DNA of 64,000 bases from NCBI GenBank assembly GCA_014898415.1, contig RCTD01000004.1, positions 1,425,001-1,489,000 of the forward strand, given 5' to 3'. The stretch comes from Stromatinia cepivora (taxonomy: Eukaryota > Ascomycota > Leotiomycetes > Helotiales > Sclerotiniaceae). Under the pieces are notes generated by a model. That model was not told the DNA's origin and ran no database searches. It worked only from the letters and a program-made list of their open reading frames with translations. This document shows, piece by piece, positions 1 to 11,822 of this stretch (the first letter of the stretch is position 1; each line of letters opens with the position of its first letter). Made by a program: the position numbers and the translations under genes.

Positions 1-47
1 ACCTATGAAACTGAAATTTTTTCAAATATGCGTTCTTATGTGCCATC

Positions 48-1641
48 ATGGAGCTGTCATTGTATACTGGTAGTGGACAACAATTGGTTGGACGATGTAT
101 CATTGTGATCATAGTCATTGCCTTAGGTCTACTATTGCCGAAGTGGAAAAGATCCAGGGATATCCGGAATCTGAAGCGGCAACACAACTGCGCAGAAACA
201 AACAAGTATCCTCATCAGGATGTCCTAGGCACAGATCTAGCTCGCATTCGAGCTCAGGCAGTCCGAGAAGGTCACCTTTTCAGATTGTACAAGTCGCAAT
301 TTGACACTTACGGCAAGACTTTCTCCGAAGTCTGGCGTGGTACGACGCTGTTTAATACTACCGAGCCGGCAAATATTCAGCATGTAGCGGCATCGGCTGC
401 GGAAGACTTTGGCAAAGACCCTGATAGGGAAATAGCTCAATGGCCGCTTTTGGGGCCCAGCATTTTCTCAGATGGACCTGCTTGGAGTTTGTCGAGAGAT
501 TTGGCGAAACCTATATTTGCCAGGGCAGAACTGTCGGACCTTGATTTCTTTGCTTCTTGTGTAGACAAGTTTTTGGAGTTACTTCCGGAAAAAGGCGAGA
601 CATTTGACATTCAGCCATTGCTGCATAGACTAGTATGTGGACCGCAAGGAGTGTTTGGAATATGGCACTAACATTTCTGTTACTTAGTTCCTGGATTCCT
701 CCATGGATTTCATTTTTGGGCGCTCTTTAAACGCTCTACAAGCGGAAGCCTCACCTGAGAGTGTTGAATTCACTGAAGCTTTTACTACGGGACTGAAAGA
801 AGTCAGTGCTCGGCGCGATGCGCCATGGTTTCAGTTCCACTACCAGCGATTCATTGAAGGCCCAACTTGGAAGAAGGCCTACAAGACAGTTCATCGATTC
901 GTTGATAGACAAGTACAGTTGGCTCTTCTAGATACAGCGGAAGAGGGGGCTAATGATGTACATTCGGAGAGGAAACGCTATGTCTTGCTCCATGAGATGG
1001 CTAAACAGATCCGGGATCCTATTGCGCTTCGATATCACGTATTAGGTTTCTTCGCACCAGCACGGGATGTGACCTCCAGGCTAGTGGCTAATGCCCTGTT
1101 CCAACTCGCCCGGCATCCGAATGAATGGACGAAGCTTCGCCGCATTTCTTTAGAACTGGGCGACGCCCCGCTGTCGTTTGGAAAGCTAAAACAACTAGCC
1201 GAGTTCAGGTATGTGTTGCAGGAGACCATCAGGACCGTTGGGCCGGCAGCAAGGATATGGCGCGCTGCCGTACGCGACACAATTCTGCCGAAAGGAGGAG
1301 GTGACGACCAAACGCAGCCGGTGTTTATCCCTCGAGGGTCGCCAGTAGTGCTCGGCACATGGTGCATGAACCATGACAGTGACATTTGGGGCGATGATGT
1401 GGAAATGTTCAGGCCTGATCGATTCATTGGGCGTAAGATGAATTGGGAATTCCTTCCGTTCTATGGAGGACCAAGAATTTGTCCTGCACAGCAACAGGCC
1501 ATGACCCAGGCTGCTTATGTGCTAGTGCGACTGACGCAGATGTTTGAGATAATCGAGAACCGAGATCCAGAGCCAGAATTCCTGCAACTAATCAAGATGG
1601 GCGTTGAAAGCATGAACGGGGCTAAGATTGCCTTCAGATAA
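48..1641 (+). CDS. Cytochrome P450, CYP52/CYP539-like
   Basis: Membrane-anchored haem-thiolate monooxygenase; this type usually hydroxylates fatty acids or alkanes at the ER, but the substrate here is unknown. Two exons, 48-632 and 688-1641, join in phase 0 across a 55-nt intron (GTATGT donor, CACTAAC branch, TTAG acceptor), giving 512 residues, a normal P450 length. Visible parts: an N-terminal hydrophobic anchor (about residues 16-31), an I-helix segment with ARDVTS (about 320-325), the ETIR ExxR motif (374-377), FRPDRF (436-441) and the haem loop FYGGPRICPA with ligand Cys460. The Ala two residues after the Cys replaces the common Gly; I recall GGPRICPAQQ as usual in this subgroup. The first ATG follows a short leader and the next in-frame Met is beyond the anchor. 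It stands alone, with no visible biosynthetic cluster. Confidence 0.9.
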
Positions 1642-3163
1642 CCAATGAACTATCTCCATAGTAGACGATGAATAGTCCAGTGGAGGAAAAGATATCAGAA
1701 TTGAAAGGCGAGGCTCAAAAAACCTGATATATCCCCTTATTGGTTCAGGCTACTTGTGTAAGTAGGAAGAGCCATGGCTATAGATGCGACATAAATTGGG
1801 TAGTCAAGTTCTTACAACCTGAGTCTTTGGCCTCAAGACAAGAACATGCCTCATAAATTGGTGAGGTGCTTCAGGAAGGCTTCGTGGCATTCGAAATGGC
1901 GACGTCCTTCCACAGGCTATGGTGTGACACGGAACCAGATGATCTCTTGATTTTCGGGGAATTCCAGTCTTGTATGTAAAACTTTTCAATACTATCAAAT
2001 AACTTCTTCTAGGAATGTCTCCATCTGATGCTGCCTGTGAAAGTCAATAATGATAGGCCTTGGCTCTTTAAAAGAAGAACCCGTCGCAAATTGTATCATT
2101 TCCTTCCCTATATGGCCTACCCCTTCTAACCTTAGCATCCAACTTTCCAATAACTTGCGGTACGGCAGGTGCTTTAGGTCATACAGGAAGCATTGCAAAG
2201 AACGGTTGAGTGATTCCTGAAGTTACCTCGGTCGCGGTGTACTTACTGTGCTTAGTGCCTTGCAAAATTATGGCTTTGCCCTGATAATGTGAGAAGTTAT
2301 GAATACTACTCACAAAGTAAACTCGCCCTACCTACGTCTCAGTCAGTCTTGTAGTAACTATACCTTATACAGGTTGTCAAAGGAGCTTGAGATTTTTAAT
2401 GTGCCAGATGCATTGGTGGGTACGACTTACGTAATTGTTGCATGCTGGCAGAAAAAGGCGGTGTGCGAGAGAAAACAGACTTCACATCAATCTTCATCAT
2501 TATCGTCCCTACCTACCTTTAAACGAGATATCGGATATCAGAAACCTAGCATGGGTGCTTGCATTGTCTCAAACTCTGTCAAGTCTTTATATGTACTATG
2601 CAGCGATTCTGATCCATCTCACGAGCGCTTGGAATTGACCTTGACCTTGTTCTCAGGATTGTCAAATATGTCCAGAAAGGGATCGCCAGGAGGGAAAGAA
2701 TTGAGTACTACCGTTGATCTTATAGTGCGCAGAACTATCTGGTGAAACAGCTTTCTGATAGCTTCTCGATCAATCAAACCATATTCCAAGGTCTGCACAC
2801 CAACTGCGCCAATGCGGCTCCATACTATGATCACCGTCTACTGCGCCCTTCTTCCCCCTCTCTTCTAATCTTTCTAGTCTTAAATCGCATTGAAAATTTC
2901 CGGAACCATACCATTAATAACAGGAATAGGGAGAATCAATTCCCAGACCTGTTTAATTCTGTTGAACATGAAAGCTAAACCTTCCCCCTCTTGCAGCTTT
3001 ACAATCTCTATTTCCTACCATTGACTGGAAAAAGTTCTTTGTGGGATTGATAGAGCCAATAATTAAGTTTTTCTATAGCTATCTAAGGTAGTACTTTGAT
3101 GTTCTTTGATGTTTGAATTCGGATGGTATAAAAGCTGTTAGCTTGTCAACCATTCCTGTATGA

Positions 3164-3179
3164 GGTCGGCCGGCCGACC
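3164..3179. promoter_or_regulatory. Perfect 16-bp GC palindrome
   Basis: GGTCGGCCGGCCGACC is its own reverse complement and stands out in AT-rich surroundings, about 30 bp after a TATAAAAG string. It contains CGG/CCG triplets in inverted order, as recognised by Zn2Cys6 transcription factors. A binding role is inference only; the nearest gene starts more than 1.5 kb away. Confidence 0.35.
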
Positions 3180-3358
3180 ACAAAATTCACCATATCTCAG
3201 ACTCTTAGCAGACATAACCCGGACACATCATCTTTAATGATTGAAGTCTCAATAACCTTCCAACAGCAATTGAATCTGTTTCGAAGATAGATTCTTGCAG
3301 AACCTTTGCAAACTTCTGCAACTGTTCAGCTCATGACACCACTACTGTGAAAATTTTG

Positions 3359-3372
3359 CCCCCCCCCCCCCC
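3359..3372 (+). repeat. Poly-C run of 14
   Basis: Uninterrupted C homopolymer; length may be unreliable in sequencing. Confidence 0.9.
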
Positions 3373-4238
3373 TAGGAATTATTCATGGTTGGAGGTATGT
3401 GTTTTCAATCCTCAGGGAATTCTAAACCATTACATATCAACTAACTCTCTTGTGTCCTCTTTCAGATCACCGAGCTTTGCTCTTCATATGTCTGGGGACG
3501 TCCGACTCATTATATAAATAGCGGGCACTTTCTTTAATGTGCTTCCCATCGGAACTTATTTATACCTTCTTCAGCGCCGTTTATTCTTCATGAACTTCGG
3601 AGCTATAAGTCAGGATCCTAGCTAAATTGTGATCTTCCAACGGCTATACTGCATTGCACCTGGACCTATAATACTCGTCGAAGAAAGCTACATTTGCATG
3701 TTGCTTACCTAACCACCAGAACTAATGCTGTGGCCTGAATCTGACGAAATACTCGAAAATGTATTGCTCTGATACCAAGGACGCCTTCTATGTCTCGTTG
3801 CAACTCCAAATTTGCCACGACTTCGGGGAAGCAGAAAAGCAATCCATCACAGGTTTTATTAACTTTTATAATACATTCATCACAGCACAGTCACGGAAAG
3901 GTGTGTGCAGCTATATAACTCAAATATATATATTCGGTCCAGGTCATCAGCTAATGAGTGCAAAGGCTCAATGACCAAAAGTCCTGAGTAAATACAAACT
4001 CGATAGCATCCAACGCACCAATATGAAAAACATCCTATCTTCACGACCAGTTTACCACAGATCATATATTCATCAACAAAACAAAGCAAGACCCAAGCCA
4101 TTGTATTTCAGGAAATCACAAACAAATATTGCGAATAAATCTCAAATCTGGAAAATATCAGTAAAAGGTACGACACATATTGCAGGAGAAAATGGGTGGT
4201 GTTTACCTTGAAACAGACCGGAATGATCTCAAGATAGT

Positions 4239-5322
4239 TCATGGGAAGTTGTGGTAGTTAAATGCACCAAGGACTCTGTTCGGAAAGTTGGGCTCTTGAC
4301 GCATCATTGTCTCAACTCTACCTAAGGTTTCAAGGATGCCAGCTCTGTGAGTTGTGTCGGAGATCTTGTTGAAAAGGACACCAATTGCTGGAGCACCAAC
4401 CAAAGGAGAACCGCCGTTCATGACCATAATGGTCATGTCAGAGCGTGGATATCTATTTGGTCTGGTGTAATGGACATCCTGGATCATGAAATGCATGTAA
4501 AGGGTGTTGTTAAGCGTGTGATCGATATGGTTTGCCTCGACGACCACAGATTCAAGCAATGGTAGGTTCTGGACGATCCGAGCAACTGTTTGGAAGTTAT
4601 CGTGGAATTCCTGAGCCGGAAGGCAAACATGACGGATCTTTGAAAACTCTCTACGATATCTAAGAGCGCCGATAAAATCGAGGGGTGGTGTTTGTCCATG
4701 AAGGGAAAGAAGAGACGCGAAGTCGATACAATCAACATCGGGGTTGACGAAGACACCCTTCTTTTCTCCATGGTATCTGGCAGGATCAAGTTCGAACATT
4801 GGTCGGTAGACACCAACCATTGCTGACAGGGTTCCCTTACATGTGTTGAGAAATTTTGGACGCTTAGCTCCAACTACCGTGTACTCATCATCATCAGGGT
4901 GAAGAGCAACATCAACATTTTCTTCGACAATTGTAATGATTCGGGGGTAATTCAACGACACCATTACCCAAATCTTATCCTGGAGCTCGATGGCAAGCTT
5001 GCGAAACCACGGAAAGCCTATGACTGCTGGCTTACCTGCAACTTGAACTACCGTGACGGCTGCGCCAGCCAGCGTGTTTTGTACGGACTTCTTTTCAAGA
5101 TGGAGCCAGTCGAGTCGGTCTGATTGCTTGTCACCAACCTTGTTCCCAACCGCAAGATCGAGCCATTCGGACTTAGCAGAATCAGCGACAGTTGCAAATG
5201 GAGTTCTAGCGAACAAGCTGATGTTATGGCTACTCGGCACAAGTTAGGTTAGCATAGTTCATCAAAGTTGATGCCGAGATGGACGCCTTTTCAATGGGTA
5301 GTACTGACTTAATGAAAGACAT
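4239..5322 (-). CDS. 2EXR-domain protein
   Basis: Unknown function; the 2EXR module is a common fungal domain named for its two conserved E-x-R-like motifs. The module lies near residues 75-110 (FPWFRKLAIELQDKIW, then PRIITI), followed by the usual leucine-rich continuation. The long open frame (stop at 4239) has no ATG near its 5' end. A short first exon solves this: 5322-5309 encodes MSFI plus two bases of the next codon, a 79-nt intron follows (GTCAGT donor, CTAAC branch, TAG acceptor), and exon 2 is 5229-4239. Frame is preserved, giving 334 residues. Several more GTAAGT donors lie upstream on the same strand, so the transcript may begin farther away with spliced leader exons. The exon 1 choice is inferred; the coding identity of exon 2 is firm. 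Confidence 0.65.
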
Positions 5323-6700
5323 GATGTTTGATGGGGTTATAAGTTTAGAAGAGGGATGTGATTATGTTAAGGTGTCGATAAAAACGACACTTTAGCTTGG
5401 TACCGAAAGTTGATCAGGTTGAGTTCCCGGAGCCGGTAGAAACAGCTGAGGGGTTTGGAATCTGATGGGCTGCGTAAGTAGTTGCTCAGCACTCAACAGC
5501 TTTGGTGGGTTTCAAAAGATGCTGCTGAGTGGAGGATAACTATACTTACAGATCGAAGATGGAGAAAACTTGTTAAGTTGCTTCTGGTGACAAAGGAAGG
5601 CCACAGAAGCGTGGTCGTGGGGAAATACGGGTACTGAAGTGGATCTCGAAGCCGACAAAGAACGATAGAGAACCTTCGAAGTCTTGGATTCAAACTGCTG
5701 TGGAGTAAGCATATGTTCAGGTCTCGAGATATTCTGCATAGTGGAAGACTATAGCACTTACAAATTGAATGTATTGGAAGAAGAAAAAGGTAAATTCAAG
5801 TTGAAGAGCTACTTTGAGATTTAGTTATGTAGTCCTCGATCTTAGTGTGCTATGGATGAATGTGTTGGGCCAGGATTTCTGGGTCAAGTGGGGGGAGGAT
5901 GAGTGACACAGGTTTATGTTTCAAACTAAAGGAAGTTAAGAGAGAAAAATATGTGTGACAACGTATCCGTTTGGGGAAAACGTATAGTGGAATCAGATTT
6001 GTGTGAAGTTGAGGAATGAGTGATATACGCCCAATGGAGAAAAGCGGGAACGTGTTGAGCAAGATATGATGACTGCAAATGTGAAGATTCGTCTTTGAAA
6101 ACAGGATCGGGGGTCATGGATGATTGTGGAGAGCATTGAGCGTGATGGTGGTAGTTGAAGAAGTTATGGAAGCGAGGATTGTGGATTGTGGATTGTGGAG
6201 TGTGGAAGTAGGAAAACTTCGATATCAGTTTAAAAGAGTTGACTTACTCAGTAGTAAGTATACGATCTTCCTCAACAGGAATGGCGTGGAGAAAGTCCTG
6301 TCGGGCGAAAGTCAGTATTGGTGGTCTCGAGGTTGACGAAGCAGCCAGTTTTCACCGAAACTTTTGGACGGAAAGGGTGCAATATTGAGTGCGAAATGAT
6401 GAATACTGAGGATGATACTTACTTCAGATGATTGGCACTTGAATTGTCTGTGTAAAAGGCCTAGAAATCGTGAGTTTCTTGTTGATAGATCGTTGGTTCC
6501 TTCTGTGGTGAAATGAGATATCTGGGGATCTTGATTCTAAGAAGGGATTTGAGGAAGACGCAAGTGCGTTCTTTTAAATGATAGCTTTGGAGTACTTACA
6601 ATAGAATCAAAAGCAGAAGAATCTTCTCGCAAAGCGATGAATGTAAAAAAGAGCGTATGTTGGCTATTGTCTTTTCCAAAGTTGTATTGTCTGAGTTTTG
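5323..6700 (-). other. Splice-donor-rich region upstream of the 2EXR gene
   Basis: On the minus strand GTAAGT occurs five times, at plus-strand ACTTAC 5544, 5756, 6242, 6417 and 6594. At least two donors pair with upstream acceptors to define small exon candidates: 6460-6423 (38 nt, acceptor TTCTAG) and 6297-6248 (50 nt, acceptor GACAG). No full-length protein could be assembled. This may be a spliced 5' leader of the 2EXR gene, a non-coding transcript, or an unrecognised gene. Confidence 0.4.
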
Positions 6701-7035
6701 TTGAAAGTGGTTATTGTGCGAGAGAACAATAAGGTTGAGATATTCTAGTCAGGTTGCTGTACAGCAACAAGGCTCTATGCCTTAGCGAGCAAATTAAATC
6801 TTGAGGAATTCAGGGCTTCCAACATCAGTTTTCTTACAGTATCACCTTGCTAGGTATGATGATGGGAGGAGTTCCTTATTATGGTTATATTGTCTGTGGT
6901 AGCAGCAAGAAATTTTACAAACTAAATATGTTAGTGAGCTAATAATAGTGAAAAGCTCTTCGCGAGACATCAACTATACCTTTGTCATAGCAACTAATTT
7001 CTCCTTCAATTTACCTTATCTTCTCTGCCTCGTGC

Positions 7036-7561
7036 TTGGAAACTTACCCTCGTGAATCTTCATATGATGACCAGTTTGGCTACCTGGGAACTTCTCCATA
7101 TCGGATACTCCCAAGCCTATATCTCTTGCTGCCACTATACAGTCTTGCCAAAAACACTGCAACACTGCACCCTCTTGCTTCCTCCATACGTCACAACACC
7201 ACAGGCGCTCTCGTAAGTCTCTCCATTATCTTTATCCCCAGGACCGGTTCAAACGCCTTATTTCTACATAATACTATTGACAGAAGAACTGGTTCACCAT
7301 CTTCTTTCACCACATGGCCGTCTCTTTCGTATGCTGATCAGATCCCGAAGTGCAGGTTCAAGACGGGTCAGACCCGGGCTCGACCGCAGGAAAGAACCTC
7401 ATAGCTAGTTACAGTTCCAAAGAAGATTGGATGCCGCCTTCAAGCTACCAATCTACGTTACTCCTGCTGCTGTTTCTACGAAGATCGAGTTTACCGGCTG
7501 TAAGAGCTCGGCACCTATGTGCAGTCCTGTCTGCTCTCAACATCCCTTGAATTTCCCCGGA
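7036..7561 (+). pseudogene. Possible decayed gene fragment
   Basis: Stretches with protein-like codon use appear in different frames: a 7350-7440 segment reading QVQDGSDPGSTAGKNLIASY, and a 7415-7561 segment containing LPIYVTPAAVSTKIEFTGC and ending at a TAA after a Cys-rich tail. A GTAAGT...CCCCAG intron-like piece lies at about 7213-7242. The parts cannot be joined in one frame with normal introns, so either the gene is broken or my model is wrong. Family not recognised. Confidence 0.25.
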
Positions 7562-7881
7562 AAAGAATAACTTACAGCAAAACCGTACGCATAACCGCAG
7601 CAGGTCTCCAAGGCTACCAGTATCTAGTTGCAGAAATAGTCGTCAGTCATTACTATAGAGTCCGGATTTATGACGAGTTGAGAATGCCAAGTGATCCCGA
7701 AAGGTGGATATACATGCAGAGTTGTTCTGATCTTAACAAAAGATGTTGTTATGAGAAAATGGAGCCACGGGCCCCTCTATTTATACCACCTCACATCATA
7801 TATACATCTTCGGCCTACACACTATACATCCACTACAATGCACGTTTCTCCTCCATAGATCTCTCTACCGCGAAAATTTAA

Positions 7882-9361
7882 GCGAAATCGCATCACAAAA
7901 GAAGCGATGAACATCGTAATTCTGTACATGATGGCATCTTGATATAAAGGTTATCAAGGATTCCCATTCACACTATGCTATGTGATGGGACTTTTTAACA
8001 TGGTTTGGTGTTGAAAAAGCTGATATAAGAAGGAAGCTTTGCAGATGAAATTATTACCTTCCAAATTTCCTCGTAATGTATCCTAATTACTATTCATAAT
8101 CTATAAACCTATAGATATAGTTGCTCGCTCTGATTTCCTATCAACCCTGATATAAAGCATTCCCAACCCTGAGTTAAGCCTTCAAACATCCCAGTCACTC
8201 CTCTATTCCTACCTCACCACGCTGAAAATCCCCCGCTATTTCTCCTTTCTCTTCTCTTCCCTTTCACTTCTCTTTCCTCTCACTTCTCTCCCTCCTTCAT
8301 CCCGGAAGTATAAAAGTCAAATTCTTCCCCCATCTCTCCCTCTCATTCCCCACCATCCCTCAGTTTCACCATTTCCTCAATCCCAATATTCAAAAGTAAA
8401 CAAACAAACCATCCTAAACTCCACCCACCCTGGTATTCGAGAGAAAATCTGAAACGTCCTAAAAAGCGAAATACGTCATGATTTATTTACCAAATAATTT
8501 GTTTCGGTTTGAAGAAGAAAATTGAAGAAAAGTGAGGATGGGTTGAAGATGAAAAAAAAAACAATAGTTTCTAGGGTGAAAGATATAGTTCAAGATGGAT
8601 GGGCTGCTGTCGTAGAGGTAGAATGATGTGATGTGATGGGGTGAAGTGAAGTGAGTGTAAATGATGTAGGAGGGGAAGGAAAGAAGGAGAGCAGATGGAA
8701 ATGATATTTGATATTTGCTCTTTGATATAGTTATAAAATAAACAATGATATAGTATAAGAATTCATCTCTGATATCCGACACCAGGTATCCAATATCTGT
8801 GTTAAAAGCAAATGATAAAAATAACAAAACCAAAATCAAACCCAGCATCCCCAAAAGTACAAAGACAAAACATAAAAGTCATCACCATAAAGTTCAGTAA
8901 CTAAATCATTGTATCATTGTATCATCAAGTGACGATAGGAAGGAAGAATAAATGACGTGGATGATATAAATAACATTTAATTACCTAGGTAGCCAATTCC
9001 AATCTGAGTGTAGAACTCCTTATGATTGAGCCATTTCTATAAATAAACAATCTTTTCCACAATCTGATCCTGATGGATTATATCAAGATTCCCTAGATAT
9101 ATTTGGGTTTGAAATCTAATCTTACAATATGAGACTGTCATCCAAATGAACGGGAGTCTGATCTTTGTCGAAGCAAAACACAAATGGATATTCATGGTTC
9201 AACTAAGACTATATGTTCAAACTGGCCATTTGCTTGCCGATGTCAAAGTATGGAAGACATCATCACAAATACTGATGATGAACACATGGATGCTTCATCT
9301 GCAGGTTCAGGAAGAGTGGTATGTGTTCAATTTATCAACAATTAACACCAACCAAGTACAT
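7882..9361. other. Intergenic, pyrimidine-rich tract
   Basis: Around 8200-8360 the plus strand is a C/T-rich tract typical of fungal promoters, but no open frame follows it. The rest is AT-rich. The minus-strand open stretch at 8483-8854 is low-complexity Ser/Phe/Tyr and was not accepted. Confidence 0.5.
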
Positions 9362-11132
9362 CTATTCCAATCCCTTTCCCAGCAACTCCTGTCCTATCTC
9401 CTTAATTAAAGCTTCTTTTGGAAATGCCTTCGCCTTGTCCATTACGGTCTTCTGAGCATCCATACTTTTCAATAAATCCACCAACTCTCCATCTTTCAGG
9501 CTTCCAAATACCAAATGACCAAACGCCAATAAATATCCCTTTAAAGCTTCTGGGGATTCTTTTTCTTCTTGTATAGCTTCTAATAATGACGCAGCCAGTT
9601 CTATTTGCCCGCTTTCTGGTAATACTTCTTTATGGTCTTCTATGCGAAGACTGGAATTTGCAAATGCCATATTGAATGCAAGGCTTGCGGCTGCGACACG
9701 AACATTATGATGTGCATCGTCAAGTAACGACGTAGTGATTAGTTGAACTAGTGGGTGGGTAAGAGTCGGACAGCCGAGGATGTGCTGAGGATATAGGGGA
9801 CTTGTGAAGAGATTGCAACCTGCTTGAAGTGCAACTAAACGGAGTGAGTAAGGGCAGTCCTTGAGACTGTCAATATATGTGAATAGAGGAGCAATAGTTT
9901 TGTGGTTGCTTTCCTCGGCATAGTAACCACTAAGTCTCGGATCAACAAGAGCACATCGAAGAAGGTCAACGATTGTGAACATAATTTCAGTAGGTAATTT
10001 GGAGGGAGCTTCTCGGAGAAACCAACTAAAAGCATCGAGATCCGGAAGATGAGTCTCCGCTGCAGGTTTTGATTGCCCCTCCGAGACAAAATGGAGAACT
10101 CCTTTGACTGCTGGAATATCAGCAGCAGGTCCCATCTTTGCTTTGAGCTTCTCAAGTGGTGGGACTTTAGTATAGATAACTGGCAGCATATCTGGGGCTC
10201 GAAGTGCTGGTAAACGTAAAGACTCGTGTGCATGAGGTGGGAATGCCATTTGTACAAGGAGCCCTACGTTTGCTCGAAGAGACGCTGCATCTCCTCCCGC
10301 CCAACGTTTCTCCTCCTCGCCTTGTAAATAAGTTGCAAAGGAGGGCGTAGTAGTAACACTATATTTCGCGGCAATCTCATATGACCGGGAGGTATCAACC
10401 ATCATGAGAATGGCTTTGCGTCCTGCATCCTTTGCAAGTTGCTCAAATACAGGGTATAAAGGTTTGCAGGGAGCGCAATTACGAGAGGTAAAGAAAATGA
10501 CTGCGCATTTCTTCTTGGCTGATTTCAAAAGATTATCCAATTCGGTAGATGTTGTCACATGTCGAACCTGGGACATGGAAGCTTGCTGCTGCGGATCCTC
10601 CGAGCTCTGTATACCCAAAAGACCGCCATTATTCATACTATTCAAGGTGACGTAGTCGTCGAAGTGTGGTTGTATCATTCTGCCAAAGGGAGTGTTGAGT
10701 ACAGTTTCGGGGAGATTCGTAATATACTCGGGGATTCCCTTGCCAACCAAAAAGGTGGCAAAATCATTCGAGAAATTGTTGCAGTTGTGTTTCCAGAGAT
10801 CATAAGCCTACATTTGAATTAGCTCAAGGCTGGAGGGTTAATACCGCAGGAGAATTTACCTCAAAGGTATAGATTGCTTTCAAAGAGTCGAGATATTCCA
10901 GAATCACATCCATAGGCAAATCTGTTTTCCCTAATTCCAGAACCTGCAATGGCTTGCCTAGATGGGTTTCCCCAGGCCTAACAGTCTTGACCCCTCCATC
11001 GTAAGTATATTCAATACCCTCAAAAACGACTGAAGTATGATAAATAGCGTCAATTTGGACTCCTAAGAAGGCTCCCGATAAGTTGCGCGCTAGGCCTTTC
11101 GAGAGATCATAAATGTATAGCTGTACGTTCAT
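9362..11132 (-). CDS. PPPDE peptidase-thioredoxin-PUL fusion protein
   Basis: Predicted three-domain protein. An N-terminal PPPDE/DeSI cysteine isopeptidase domain (residues 1-130) carries candidate catalytic His32 (YHTSVV) and Cys100 in HNCNNFSND. A thioredoxin fold (about 165-280) has active site NCAPC, Cys202 and Cys205. A C-terminal PUL domain (about 325-570) is an armadillo-like fold that binds Cdc48/p97 in Ufd3/Lub1. Exon 1 is 11132-10860 and exon 2 is 10807-9362. They join in phase 0 across a 52-nt intron (GTAAAT donor, TGTAG acceptor) that falls just before the catalytic Cys, giving 572 residues. DeSI enzymes remove SUMO or ubiquitin-like modifiers; with PUL, a role in Cdc48-linked ubiquitin turnover is a reasonable inference. 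The gene is divergent from GDA1. Confidence 0.92.
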
Positions 11133-11822
11133 TATTCTATTGCTGCAATTGTTGAGTATCTAGGTAGGGAATGGGAAAATGCGTATTTTGAAAATAGGAT
11201 ATGCGCAAATTAGTAGAAGAGAGAGTAACTGCTAGGTAGGAGATAGAAAGAGAAACCAAACTTAGGGGTTTTATTGTGGTAGCAATATTAACAATTTCAT
11301 GTATGTCATATAGAATCAGTTCTATATCATTCTATGAAAGCAAAGCTATGAGATCAAGCAAGTACCGAAGGCAACTTCGAGCTGACGATGTTCTGGAGAC
11401 TCGGTTGAAGGGTGTGTGATTAACAGGTTACTAAAGGATATTAATAGGTATCAAGTCTTTGACGATAACACGATAAGCAGAAATCTTAACCCAGAATCTT
11501 TATCATCTACCATTGATATCTCCACACCCCCCACAAGCCCCATTCACCAATCATTCATCGCCGCAATCCCAAATTTAGCCACAGTCTTCAAGGCAAATTG
11601 TCCCCTTTTCCATTTTCTATCTTTTGCCCTTACTTAAAGTTATTCTTGTGGAATTACTTTTCCCATTCCCATTCTATTTCCCTGACAATTCCGCAAAAGG
11701 GATTTGGAACTTCACCAATCCTTTCTATTTCAAACTTTTCACTCGCTCTTTTCGTTTATATTACTAGACTTGAGTTGGTATTTAGTCTAAGGTGGTTAGT
11801 TCTACTTGTCGCTCTTTCGCAG
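11133..11822. promoter_or_regulatory. Divergent promoter region, PPPDE-PUL and GDA1
   Basis: A 690-bp shared upstream region between two divergent genes. It holds two TAGGTAGG motifs (11161 and 11233) and a C/T-rich tract from 11520 to 11820 leading to the GDA1 start. No TATA box is obvious. Confidence 0.6.

Larger units (their letters stand above)
1642..4238. other. Gene-free stretch of 2.6 kb
   Basis: No recognisable gene. Two weak possibilities were seen on the minus strand: an open stretch around 1804-2198 broken by a stop at 1995-1997, and a two-exon 87-codon reading (2969-2912 joined to 2824-2619). Neither resembles a family I know. TATA-like strings occur at about 3127 and 3512. A perfect palindrome (3164-3179) and a 14-base C run are listed separately. 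Confidence 0.6.

Noticed and set aside
1489..1500. Ala instead of Gly after the P450 haem cysteine as a sign of an inactive enzyme
   Set aside because: All other P450 motifs are intact, and the CPAQQ form appears normal for this subgroup from memory, so no defect is claimed.
8483..8854. Minus-strand 123-codon open frame with a hydrophobic start
   Set aside because: Low-complexity Phe/Ser/Tyr/Ile from AT-rich DNA, no conserved motif, and it opposes a pyrimidine-rich tract.
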